Source: Orbus sasakiae
Lineage (GTDB): Bacteria > Pseudomonadota > Gammaproteobacteria > Enterobacterales > Orbaceae
NCBI RefSeq assembly: GCF_039542345.1
Contig: NZ_BAABHY010000003.1
Coordinates: forward strand, 53,947 to 117,946
Direction of reading: 5' to 3'
DNA: 64,000 nt
The notes under the pieces were generated by a model that ran no database searches, was not told the DNA's origin, and saw nothing but the letters and a program-made list of their open reading frames with translations. Shown here piece by piece: positions 15,777-24,730 of this stretch (positions are counted from its first letter, which is position 1; every line of letters begins with the position of its first letter). A program made the translations under genes and the position numbers.

Positions 15777-17165
15777 TTAATCTTTTAATGTAATACGCTT
15801 AATAAGACTACCATTGGCGCTAATGATTGCATATTGGTTGCAATCTTGTTTCGCTATAAAGTTCTCACCGTAGGGGGTAATTTCTTTTATAGTGAATAAT
15901 TCATCTGATAAAGTCCATATGACTTTACCATGTTCAATATCAATTTGTTGGTAATTATAATTGGCTCCTGGTGCCGCATTAGCTTTTGTTTTAATAATCA
16001 GAATATGATTATCCGAATATAAAATAGACGGATCAAAGTATAAACGATTGGGAGTAAGGTTTTTATGATTCATCACCGTAACCAGTTTATTGTGGCGGTA
16101 AGCAGAATCAATCACAATATCATAAGCCGTATTACTGTCAGTATGTTTGCCATACTCTGTGAGTTTTTCATCGCCAACGTTCGCTGATCGGATCGATAAA
16201 TGGGGTTTTCCATCATAACTAACATAGGTAAATTTTATTAATTTATTATCTTCACCATATCGATTAGCAAAATCATAAGTGGTATGTTCTCGAGTGTCAT
16301 CAGGGGCTCGTTTAGGTCGGTTTTTGAGCATTTGAAAATCATAATTATCAACATACACTTCATCAATTAAAGGATAATAATAAATCTTTTTACCGTCATT
16401 AGTTAAAATATGGAATGCATTACCAGATGTTGTTTGGGATATTGTCACTGATGCTAAACCAGTTTGATAATCGGGATGATTATGCAATAAAGACGGGGTA
16501 ATATTATCCAATTTAGCGTTTATTTTATCGAGCAGAAATATCGTATTGTTATTTGCAACAAAATAGGTTTTGTCATTGGAAAAATCGAGATATGACCATT
16601 TTACTTGACCAAATTTATCGGTTGAAAGTTTATCAATGGGGTGCTCTTTTATGCTTTTATTTGACGTTAAATCATAAATGGTAAAAAAGAAATGATGATC
16701 ATTATATGCATATGAATGATCTTCCAACGTTAGAATATAGGCTTTATCTTTATCAATAATGGTTGAGCAATATTCATACTGAGTGTGAAATTTCTTCGGT
16801 ACTTCAGTTATTTTAGCGGTGGTTGGTTGGCTATTCACACCACTTGATGATGCGGTATTTTGTACTTGACTCACTCTGCTTTGTGAAGGTGGATTGTCAG
16901 ATTGACGTTTAAATAGCAACGTAAACACTGTCACCAACACAATGACACCAATTGACGCTAAAACAATTTTTAATGTCGGATTATGGGTAAAAGCGTTGAT
17001 TGGCTTTGTTGGCCGATTTTGATGATGAATATGAATATTAATATCATCATTATCTAAAAAGTACTCGGTTTGGCAATTATCACAGCGATAATGTTCTGGT
17101 TTAATTTCCGTCTTTTGAACACTACCACAATTGGGGCACTTTATTACTTTTATTTGTTTGGCCAT
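15777..17165 (-). CDS. Zinc-ribbon membrane protein with large extracytoplasmic domain
   Basis: I do not recognise a named family. The 462-residue protein opens with a zinc ribbon (C10, C13, C28, C31 in CPNCGS and CDNC). A single membrane span follows at about residues 65-86 (LKIVLASIGVIVLVTVFTLLF), then a Ser/Gln-rich linker. About 340 residues of short beta-strand repeats rich in Tyr, Asp and Asn look like a beta-propeller (YILTLEDHSYAYNDHH, YFVANNNTIFLLDKINAKL). The expected topology puts the zinc ribbon in the cytoplasm and the propeller outside. The gene sits between an ABC exporter and an SPFH-SHOCT gene on the same strand. A sensor or envelope-stress scaffold is inferred. Confidence 0.65.
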   Translation of the reverse strand: MAKQIKVIKCPNCGSVQKTEIKPEHYRCDNCQTEYFLDNDDINIHIHHQNRPTKPINAFTHNPTLKIVLASIGVIVLVTVFTLLFKRQSDNPPSQSRVSQVQNTASSSGVNSQPTTAKITEVPKKFHTQYEYCSTIIDKDKAYILTLEDHSYAYNDHHFFFTIYDLTSNKSIKEHPIDKLSTDKFGQVKWSYLDFSNDKTYFVANNNTIFLLDKINAKLDNITPSLLHNHPDYQTGLASVTISQTTSGNAFHILTNDGKKIYYYPLIDEVYVDNYDFQMLKNRPKRAPDDTREHTTYDFANRYGEDNKLIKFTYVSYDGKPHLSIRSANVGDEKLTEYGKHTDSNTAYDIVIDSAYRHNKLVTVMNHKNLTPNRLYFDPSILYSDNHILIIKTKANAAPGANYNYQQIDIEHGKVIWTLSDELFTIKEITPYGENFIAKQDCNQYAIISANGSLIKRITLKD

Positions 17166-17260
17166 TCTGTTTTATTCTACTAATTATTATTTTGAATGAA
17201 ATGAGCTTGTCATTTTAGCTATTTTCTAAAATAGTGTCACCTGACATATTTGTTTGTGTT

Positions 17261-19057
17261 TTAATTTTCTGTCTCATGTTCAAATGTCTTAGCAATTTTT
17301 TCAACATTTAGACTACGAGCCATTGCATCAAAGATATGTTTATACGCACCGTCTGCTTGGTAAAGTGCTTCATGGGTCCCAGATTCGACCATATGGCCAT
17401 TTTCAAGCACATAGATACAATCGGCATCAATAATTTGTGAAATACTATGTGAAATAATAACTACCGTTCGCCCTTGTTTAATGGCATCCATACTATTTTT
17501 TATCTGTTCTGTTGAAATAGCATCTAGACTAGCAGTAGGTTCATCTAAAAATATAATGGGCGGATTTTTTAAAAACATTCTGGCAATCGCGATCTTTTGT
17601 TGCTGTCCACCTGATAGCGATAAGGCTGACGTTTCATATTGTTTTGGCAGATTCATAATTTGTTCATGTAGATAGGCTTGTTTAGCTGCCACAATGACGT
17701 CTTCATTGGTTGCAAGGGGATTACCATATAAAATATTTTCTTTAATCGTACCATTAAAAATATGGTTTTTTTGTAGTACTAAGCCAATATTATTTCGTAA
17801 ACAAGCCGTGTCATATTGATCTAATTTAACGCCATCAAGCAAAATTTGACCGGAATCGGGAGCATAAAATTTATCTAATAAATTAATTAACGTACTTTTC
17901 CCTGCACCCGAAAGTCCCACTAATGCTGTAATTTTACCCGGCTCAATCGTCATATTAATATTGTGTAATGTTTGTTTTTCATTGTTAGGATAAGTAAAAT
18001 TAACTTGTTTCAATTCAAATAAGCCATTAACTTTTGCCGGTGAAAAATCACCAGAGCGTTCAATGTGATGATCGGCATGGAGAATATCAAAAAACCCCTC
18101 CGAATAAATCAATGCATCATTCATTTGGTCATAGATTAAATGTAAACGACGAATTGGTGCAGTCACATTATTGAATAACAGTATGTGGAACATAATTGCG
18201 CCGATAGTCATCTGATTTGTTAATACGAAATAGGTCGTTAATAGGATAATGAGTACTACACCAATTTGTTCAATGAAGGTTTTGAAACCATCAAAGAAAA
18301 AACTGGTTTTACGTATTTGCATTTGTTTATTTGTTAAATCAGTTTGCAGTTGCATCTGCTTTGTTCGTTCAATATCTTCTCGTAAAAACGACTTAATTAC
18401 GGGGATCGATTCAATAATACTTAAAATTCCCTGACTTTTATTTTCACGTAATGTTTTGATTGCGCGTCGACCAACCGTGAGTTTTTGCGCTTGTAAACGG
18501 CTAGTATAGTAATAAATGGGGACGATACAAAAGCCGACCAAACCAACATAAACGTTAGCTTGAAACATCATCAGTAATGCGACAATCGCATTGGCAAAAA
18601 GCGGTAATATATCGATGAAAAAATTTTGAATTAGTCGCGTTAAGCTTTCAACACCTTTATCAATCCGCGTCTGTAATTTACCTGGTTGATTATCGTTACC
18701 ACTATAAAAAGCCAGTTGATAGGTTAAAACCTTTTCAATCACAGTTTGCGCGAGATCTTGTGATAAATAAATACGTAATTTTTCACCATAAAATTTTTGC
18801 CCAAACTGGATAAAAAGGTTGATAATTTCTTTACCGATTAGAATTATTGAAATAAAAATCAGCACATTAAATCCATCTTGTAAACTTTTATGCGAATCCA
18901 AAAGTGCATTAATCGCATCTACCGTGTAGCGTAGCACCCAAGCATTAACCTGTGCCGTTAATGAGCCAATAAACGTTAAAATTAGTGTGAAAATAACCAG
19001 CCAGCGATAAGGACGAACATAAGGTCGAATGTTCTTAAACAATTGAAATAACGTCAT
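17261..19057 (-). CDS. ABC exporter, fused permease and ATPase
   Basis: This 598-residue half-transporter is of the type I exporter fold (MsbA/multidrug group). The membrane domain covers about residues 1-330 with six spans. The ATPase domain has Walker A GLSGAGKST at 381-389, signature LSGGQQQKIAIAR near 481, Walker B IIFLDEP near 501-507 and the H-loop in ISHS near 537. It would work as a homodimer. The gene starts a same-strand group with the zinc-ribbon and SPFH genes; the 95-bp gap leaves operon membership open. The substrate cannot be told from sequence. Confidence 0.88.
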   Translation of the reverse strand: MTLFQLFKNIRPYVRPYRWLVIFTLILTFIGSLTAQVNAWVLRYTVDAINALLDSHKSLQDGFNVLIFISIILIGKEIINLFIQFGQKFYGEKLRIYLSQDLAQTVIEKVLTYQLAFYSGNDNQPGKLQTRIDKGVESLTRLIQNFFIDILPLFANAIVALLMMFQANVYVGLVGFCIVPIYYYTSRLQAQKLTVGRRAIKTLRENKSQGILSIIESIPVIKSFLREDIERTKQMQLQTDLTNKQMQIRKTSFFFDGFKTFIEQIGVVLIILLTTYFVLTNQMTIGAIMFHILLFNNVTAPIRRLHLIYDQMNDALIYSEGFFDILHADHHIERSGDFSPAKVNGLFELKQVNFTYPNNEKQTLHNINMTIEPGKITALVGLSGAGKSTLINLLDKFYAPDSGQILLDGVKLDQYDTACLRNNIGLVLQKNHIFNGTIKENILYGNPLATNEDVIVAAKQAYLHEQIMNLPKQYETSALSLSGGQQQKIAIARMFLKNPPIIFLDEPTASLDAISTEQIKNSMDAIKQGRTVVIISHSISQIIDADCIYVLENGHMVESGTHEALYQADGAYKHIFDAMARSLNVEKIAKTFEHETEN

Positions 19058-19188
19058 GCAAGATCCTTATTTGCGGTGATTATATAAATGAAATGAGATA
19101 AATCAAAAGCATATTGCATATAGTAGGAAGCAGATTTAATAAAATCAAATCGGATTATGCTATTAGTTTTATTACTGAGGTTGCTCAA

Positions 19189-19215
19189 AACCCATGAATA
19201 TAAATTCAGGGGGTT
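19189..19215 (-). terminator. Hairpin downstream of the Crp-like regulator gene
   Basis: AACCC (19189-19193) pairs with GGGTT (19211-19215), and inside it TGAAT pairs with ATTCA. On the minus strand the structure is followed by TTTTG, so it is a weak terminator candidate for the gene ending at 19291. Confidence 0.4.
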
Positions 19216-19290
19216 ACGATGGTATAAAGCATCACGTTAGGATTGAAAGATTTTTAACCGCCATCGGTTGCTTATCATAAATTGATATCG

Positions 19291-20034
19291 TTATTCATCA
19301 ATGTAGAGTTGTTTTAATGCCTGAATATTGGTAATCGTAATTTTACCATAACGCGCTTTCAACCAACCTAATTTTTCCCACTCAACCAACCGTTTATTAA
19401 TCGTTTGTCTTGCTGAATGTGTCAGCGTCGCGAGGTCATCTTGTGTAAAATGTAAGCTAATCAAGATTCCCTCTTGATTGATGACCCCATAACCTTCGGC
19501 TAGGCTTACTAATCTTTTTGCAAGCCGTGCTGAGACGGATAAGAGCGTTGAATCATTTAGCATGGTGAATGCTGTTCTTACCACTCGACATAATAAACTC
19601 GCTAAAAACTTATAAAATATAGGATATTGTATCAGTAAGGTTTGTAGCTCTTTTTCAGAAATTACCAGTAATGTTGTCTGACTAATTGCGATAGCATCAT
19701 GAGTTCGTCGGGAACGATCTAGTACCCCGATTTCACCAAACCAGCTTGCTGGCGCTAAATAACGAAAAACACACTCATTACCTTCTGCTGATATTGAACT
19801 GACTTTTACCGAGCCAGTGAGTATGGCATAAATGTCTTTTGCTTCATCACCATAATAATGAATGATATCCCCGTCTTGGAACCGCTTTAGTGTTGCAATA
19901 TTTAAGATTGCGCAAACAAGATAATCCGGTAATTCTTTAAACCAGCTATTACCTAATAGCAACGTTTTGATTTTTGTTTTCAAATATTCATCAAGATTTG
20001 TATTTGATTTCAGTGACTGTAATGTGTGTTGCAT
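19291..20034 (-). CDS. Crp/Fnr family transcriptional regulator
   Basis: The 247-residue protein has a cyclic-nucleotide-binding type beta-roll (about residues 25-150, FQDGDIIHYYGDEAKDIYAI and WFGEIGVLDRSRRTHDAIA) and a C-terminal winged helix-turn-helix (about 165-240, FTQDDLATLTHSARQTINKR). There is no FNR-type cysteine cluster at the N-terminus. In the recognition helix the CRP residues Arg-Glu-Thr become Arg-Gln-Thr and the later Arg becomes Lys, so its site should differ from that of CRP. It is divergent from the dehydratase/MFS genes, with a Crp-geometry palindrome between, so it is probably their local regulator. The ligand is unknown. Confidence 0.85.
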   Translation of the reverse strand: MQHTLQSLKSNTNLDEYLKTKIKTLLLGNSWFKELPDYLVCAILNIATLKRFQDGDIIHYYGDEAKDIYAILTGSVKVSSISAEGNECVFRYLAPASWFGEIGVLDRSRRTHDAIAISQTTLLVISEKELQTLLIQYPIFYKFLASLLCRVVRTAFTMLNDSTLLSVSARLAKRLVSLAEGYGVINQEGILISLHFTQDDLATLTHSARQTINKRLVEWEKLGWLKARYGKITITNIQALKQLYIDE

Positions 20035-20160
20035 AAACAGCGCCTCATATGAAGGGGATTGTGCAATGACCTGTAGATTACTATTAAACTTTTCATTACC
20101 ACAAAATAAAAATATCCAAACTTAGAACAACATCATAAAACTGAAATTTATTTAATAGTG

Positions 20161-20176
20161 TGTCAATTGTTTGACA
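20161..20176. promoter_or_regulatory. Palindromic operator candidate for the Crp-like regulator
   Basis: TGTCAATTGTTTGACA is a perfect inverted repeat that can be read as TGTCA-N6-TGACA, the same 5-6-5 geometry as a CRP site (TGTGA-N6-TCACA) with one changed base per arm. It lies 70 bp before the dehydratase start, in the divergent region. The match of site and regulator is inferred. Confidence 0.55.
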
Positions 20177-20245
20177 GTTTTTTACTTTTTTGAACTGCTA
20201 GTGTGTAAACGCAAAATTAAATTTACTTAACGGTGGAGATATTCA

Positions 20246-21358
20246 ATGAAGATTGTTTCATTAAAAACGTTCATTATGCACGTTCCTGTCAGTAAAACTG
20301 TTATTGGCGATTCGACGCATACGGTAACACACTGGGGAATGCCCGGGGTCATGATTGAAGCGGATAATGGACTGGTTGGCTATGGTTATTCTGGTACGCA
20401 TGCTGATCTAGTTACAGACCGCTTAATCACCAATATTATTAGCGAAGTCTTTGCTCCCATGCTCATTGGTGAAGATCCTGCTGAAGTGCGTTATTTAAAT
20501 CGTAAATTATCGCGAAGTTCAACCAATATTTGGGTTGGTCGGGGTGGCTTAATGCAAATGGCACTATCGGCAATTGATATTGCATTATGGGATCTTAAAG
20601 CAAAAGAAGTGGAACAACCATTATGGAAGGTGTTGGGGGGCAGCAAAGAAGCCAAAGTTGCTGCTTATAATACAGACTGTGGTTGGCTCGTTCGCGATAC
20701 TCCTGAATTGGTCGATGATTGTAAGAAAATGATTTTTGAAGAAGGTTTTAATGCGATCAAAATGAAAATCGGTAAGCCGAACCCAAAAGATGATATGTTA
20801 CGCATTGAAGCAGTGAGAAATGCAATCGGAAATGATGCGCAATTGATGGTTGATGCTAATGCTAAATGGGATATTAGCACAGCTAAACAATACGGTACTC
20901 GACTTGCTGATTTTGATATTACCTGGTTTGAAGAACCGATGTGGCATGAAGATGTGTTAAGCCATAAAATTTTAGCTGAGCATATTTCAACCCCAATCGC
21001 ATTAGGTGAATTACTTTATCAATTTGATACATATAAAGAATTCGTTGTAGCAGGCGCGGTTGATTATCTACAGCCAGATGCAACGCGGTGTGGCGGTATT
21101 ACCGCAGTGTGGGAGATCGCCGATCTCGGTATGGCATTTAATTTACCTGTTACTCCGCATCATGGTGATATGATGCAAGCGCAATTACACCTAGTTATGG
21201 CTCACCCATCTTGTTCATTACTCGAATATATTCCGTGGACACTGGATTGTTTTGAGCATCCAGTCATCGTCAAAGATGGTTTTTATCAAACACCTACCGC
21301 CCCAGGAGCAGGTACCACATTACGTAAAGATGCTATGGAACGTTTTTGTGTGAAATAA
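20246..21358 (+). CDS. Mandelate racemase/muconate lactonizing family sugar-acid dehydratase
   Basis: The 370-residue protein is an enolase-superfamily enzyme. The lid domain covers about residues 1-125 and the barrel the rest. The KxK catalytic pair is K172-M-K174. Acidic residues placed as metal ligands are D203 (VDAN), the WFEEP glutamates (229-230) and E254 (ALGE). D276 and the HH at 305-306 (TPHHGD) would form the opposite acid/base dyad. This set fits dehydration of a sugar acid such as talarate, galactarate or rhamnonate; the exact substrate cannot be read. It is followed by an MFS carrier and faces a Crp-like regulator, so the locus looks like a uptake-and-catabolism unit lacking its later enzymes. 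Confidence 0.85.
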   Translation: MKIVSLKTFIMHVPVSKTVIGDSTHTVTHWGMPGVMIEADNGLVGYGYSGTHADLVTDRLITNIISEVFAPMLIGEDPAEVRYLNRKLSRSSTNIWVGRGGLMQMALSAIDIALWDLKAKEVEQPLWKVLGGSKEAKVAAYNTDCGWLVRDTPELVDDCKKMIFEEGFNAIKMKIGKPNPKDDMLRIEAVRNAIGNDAQLMVDANAKWDISTAKQYGTRLADFDITWFEEPMWHEDVLSHKILAEHISTPIALGELLYQFDTYKEFVVAGAVDYLQPDATRCGGITAVWEIADLGMAFNLPVTPHHGDMMQAQLHLVMAHPSCSLLEYIPWTLDCFEHPVIVKDGFYQTPTAPGAGTTLRKDAMERFCVK

Positions 21359-21441
21359 CAACGAGAAACTCAACATACATGCGTCTTGTCAGGCGCATAA
21401 GTAATCTTTAATTATGATTAATGATAAAGAGGACGTTAGCA

Positions 21442-22749
21442 ATGCAAGTCAATAATACGCATCTATCAAGTGCGATTAGCAAGGCAACAAAACACATTAT
21501 TCCCATGGTCATTTTAATGTTTTTGTTGGCATATTTAGATCGCTCAAACATCGGTTTTGCAAAGCAAGAATTTCAGGTTGATACAGGGCTAAGTGATGCT
21601 GCTTATGCATTTGGAGCCGGTATCTTTTTTATTGGTTATGCTTTATTTGAAGTACCTAGCAATATCTTATTATATCGAATTGGCGCTAGAGTCTGGCTTG
21701 CACGTATTATGATTACATGGGGATTAGTTTCAGCTGCGATGATGTTCGCACATACTGAAACCACATTTATTATCATTCGATTTTTACTTGGTGTGACGGA
21801 AGCAGGATTCTTTCCTGGTGTAATTTTGTACCTAACATTTTGGTTTCCGTTAGATATCCGAGCAAGAGTAACTGGGTATTTTTTATTTGGTGCACCACTT
21901 GCTTTTATTGTTGGTGGACCTTTATCTGGAGGTTTATTGAGCTTAGAAGGGACATTTTTAGCCTTTGGTTTACATGGCTGGCAGCTCATGTTTTTGGTAG
22001 AAGGGTTGCTTGCATCTGTCGTGGGTGTTTGGGCGCTATTTTATCTTAATGATCGCCCGAAAGATGCCAAATGGTTAACAAAAGAAGAACAAAATGCATT
22101 AACTGACGTGTTACAAAAAGAAGACCACGCAAAAGTTGCGCATGGTCCTAAAGGCGTATTGGCTGCATTATTTGACATTAAAGTGCTGTATTTATGTGTA
22201 ATTTGGTTTACCGTGCAAATTCTGGGTTATGGTATCTATTTCTTTTTACCAACCCAAATAGGGACATTATTGGGACAAAAAGTTGGGTTATTAGTTGGTT
22301 TTATTTCTGCTATTCCCCCCATTTGCGCGGCACTTGCTGTGTATTTTATTCCGCGTTTATCTGAAAAAATCGGTGATAGACGAAATATTGCTGTGATCAC
22401 TTATTTGCTTGGTGCAGTAGGGATTGCAATATCAGGTTTTGCCGATAATATTCCATTAATTGCGATTATTGCATTATGTGTGGCAGCAGCTGGTCATTTA
22501 GCTGTTCAACCTTTATACTGGACATTCCCTTCCGGGTATCTGGGGGGGACTGCAGCGGCTTCAGGAATTGCACTAATTAACTCAATTGGTAACTTAGGTG
22601 GCTTTGTGGCACCGAATATTCGAGTCTGGGCAGAATCAACTTTTCAATCAGCCAAAGCCGGATTGTATTTACTGGCAATCATTACCGTAATTGGCGCCAT
22701 AATGATCTTCTTTCTAAATAAGATGGGAATTGATAAAAATAATCATTAA
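21442..22749 (+). CDS. MFS transporter, anion:cation symporter (sugar-acid) type
   Basis: This 435-residue twelve-span carrier belongs to the ACS branch (glucarate, galactonate, tartrate carriers). Typical parts are LAYLDRSNIGFAKQEF in TM1, YALFEVPSNILLYRIGARVWLARI and GVTEAGFFPGVILYLTFWFP. I chose the ATG at 21442 instead of 21421 because AGAGGACG lies at the right distance. It follows the dehydratase by 83 bp on the same strand and probably imports that enzyme's substrate. Confidence 0.88.
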   Translation: MQVNNTHLSSAISKATKHIIPMVILMFLLAYLDRSNIGFAKQEFQVDTGLSDAAYAFGAGIFFIGYALFEVPSNILLYRIGARVWLARIMITWGLVSAAMMFAHTETTFIIIRFLLGVTEAGFFPGVILYLTFWFPLDIRARVTGYFLFGAPLAFIVGGPLSGGLLSLEGTFLAFGLHGWQLMFLVEGLLASVVGVWALFYLNDRPKDAKWLTKEEQNALTDVLQKEDHAKVAHGPKGVLAALFDIKVLYLCVIWFTVQILGYGIYFFLPTQIGTLLGQKVGLLVGFISAIPPICAALAVYFIPRLSEKIGDRRNIAVITYLLGAVGIAISGFADNIPLIAIIALCVAAAGHLAVQPLYWTFPSGYLGGTAAASGIALINSIGNLGGFVAPNIRVWAESTFQSAKAGLYLLAIITVIGAIMIFFLNKMGIDKNNH

Positions 22750-22763
22750 TCAGTCTTTGGGCG

Positions 22764-22790
22764 AGGCGCTTAAATTAAAGCGCCTTATCT
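22764..22790 (+). terminator. Terminator after the MFS gene
   Basis: AGGCGCTT (22764-22771) and AAGCGCCT (22778-22785) form an 8-bp stem with an AAATTA loop. Only a weak T-rich tail (TATCTTGT) follows, so efficiency may be modest. Confidence 0.6.
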
Positions 22791-23011
22791 TGTAATAAAT
22801 CCACTATGAATATTTCTAATATAAAACCGCTTAATAATAAATCATTGACCTCATAAGCTATATTATATCCATTACTCGTAAGCACTTAAAATATGACTTA
22901 ATCTGACTGGATTAAATAAATACTTTAAGGATAATCCTATACCACACAAGGCTTATATAGTAAAATAGCGCCATTTTTTGAATATAATATAAAGACAATT
23001 TAGGAGCAAAT

Positions 23012-24562
23012 GTGAGCAATACAAATAAAAAACCTATCGTTCTTGTTATTTTGGATGGCTACGGGCATCGTGAAGACCAAAAAGACAACGCGATTGCAGC
23101 AGCGCGTAAACCGGTATTAGATAATTTAGTGAAAACGTGCCCAAACACCTTAATTAATGCATCAAGTATGGAAGTCGGTCTGCCATTTGGTCAGATGGGT
23201 AACTCAGAAGTTGGTCACACTAATATTGGTGCTGGACGCGTTGTTTATCAAGACCTAACCCGCGTGAGTAAAGATATTATGGATGGTGAGTTTGTTAACA
23301 ACCCCGTACTTACGACAGCGGTAGATGATGCAGTTAAAAATAATAAAGCAGTGCATATCATGGGACTGATGTCACCAGGGGGAGTTCATAGTCATGAAGA
23401 ACATATTATGGCAATGGTTGAATTAGCGGCAAGTCGTGGCGCGGATAAAATTTACTTACATGCTTTTTTAGATGGGCGTGATACACCGCCACGTAGTGCT
23501 GAAGCAAGTTTAAAACTCTTTGCTGATAAATTTAATGCGTTAGGTAAAGGCCGCATTGCTTCTTTAGTTGGACGTTATTTCGCTATGGATCGTGATAATC
23601 GTTGGGATCGCGTTGAGCACGCTTATAATCTTCTTGTGGATGCAAAAGGTGATTTTACCTATAGCTCTGCAATTGAAGGATTACAGGCCGCTTATCAACG
23701 TGATGAAAATGATGAATTTGTAAAACCGACTGTGATTCAAGCTGATGGTGAATTAAGTGCCGCTATCCAAGATGGCGATAGCCTTATTTTTATGAATTTC
23801 CGTGCTGACCGTGCCCGTGAAATTTCAAAAGCATTGATTAATGAAGATTTTGATGGATTCAATCGCCACCGTGTAATCAAATTTGCTCATTATGTGTCAT
23901 TAACTGAATATGCGACGGATATTCCTTCCACTGTTGCATACGTACCTGAGGCATTAACAAATACGCTGGGTGAATGGCTAGCCAAAAATAACAAAACCCA
24001 ATTACGTATCTCTGAAACTGAAAAATATGCACATGTTACGTTTTTCTTTAATGGTGGACTTGAAGCACCTTTTGCTAATGAAGATCGCATTTTGATTAAT
24101 TCACCTAAAGTAGCCACTTATGATTTACAGCCAGAAATGAGTTCTGGTGAATTAACGGATAAGCTCGTTGGCGCAATAGAAAGTCAAAAATATGACGTGA
24201 TTATCTGTAATTATCCTAATGGCGATATGGTTGGTCATACCGGTGTGTTTGATGCAGCAGTTAAAGCCGTTGAAGCATTGGATCAGTGTATTGGTCGTGT
24301 TGTTGAATCCGTCAACAACGTTGAGGGGCAGTTATTAATTACGGCAGATCATGGTAATGCTGAGAAAATGCGTGATGATGAAACGGGACAAGCACATACG
24401 GCTCACACCAACTTACCGGTTCCATTGATTTATGTTGGTTCCAAAGCCGTTAAGCCTGTTGAAGGTGGTAAATTATCGGATTTGGCACCGACGATGTTAA
24501 CCTTAATTGATATGGCTATTCCTGCAGAAATGACCGGTAAAACGTTATTTATTAATCAATAA
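23012..24562 (+). CDS. gpmI: 2,3-bisphosphoglycerate-independent phosphoglycerate mutase (GTG start)
   Basis: GpmI (GpmM) interconverts 3- and 2-phosphoglycerate in glycolysis using Mn2+. The 516-residue protein has the alkaline-phosphatase fold halves: VLVILDGYG with the first metal ligand, the catalytic serine in MGNSEVGHTNIGAGR, FLDGRDTPP, FMNFRADRAREI, and the second metal site ITADHGNAEKM with HTAHTNLPVP. A GTG start with an AGGAGC ribosome site gives the family N-terminus. envC and yibQ follow as in E. coli. Confidence 0.97.
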   Translation: MSNTNKKPIVLVILDGYGHREDQKDNAIAAARKPVLDNLVKTCPNTLINASSMEVGLPFGQMGNSEVGHTNIGAGRVVYQDLTRVSKDIMDGEFVNNPVLTTAVDDAVKNNKAVHIMGLMSPGGVHSHEEHIMAMVELAASRGADKIYLHAFLDGRDTPPRSAEASLKLFADKFNALGKGRIASLVGRYFAMDRDNRWDRVEHAYNLLVDAKGDFTYSSAIEGLQAAYQRDENDEFVKPTVIQADGELSAAIQDGDSLIFMNFRADRAREISKALINEDFDGFNRHRVIKFAHYVSLTEYATDIPSTVAYVPEALTNTLGEWLAKNNKTQLRISETEKYAHVTFFFNGGLEAPFANEDRILINSPKVATYDLQPEMSSGELTDKLVGAIESQKYDVIICNYPNGDMVGHTGVFDAAVKAVEALDQCIGRVVESVNNVEGQLLITADHGNAEKMRDDETGQAHTAHTNLPVPLIYVGSKAVKPVEGGKLSDLAPTMLTLIDMAIPAEMTGKTLFINQ

Positions 24563-24587
24563 TTTTGTATTTCTTTACATCTTTGAT

Positions 24588-24614
24588 TGCGCCCCTGTGA
24601 ATGGGGCGTTTTTT
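24588..24614 (+). terminator. Rho-independent terminator of gpmI
   Basis: CGCCCC (24590-24595) and GGGGCG (24603-24608) enclose a 7-base loop and are followed by TTTTTTC. It separates gpmI from envC. Confidence 0.85.
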
Positions 24615-24730
24615 CAAATATTCTATTTGTCAGCTATTAGGCAATCAGTTATAGTAAACTCTTGGGAATCTGTATTTAGCATAAACATATAAATACTGAG
24701 TGATCACTTTTATTTTTATCCGCCTCAATC

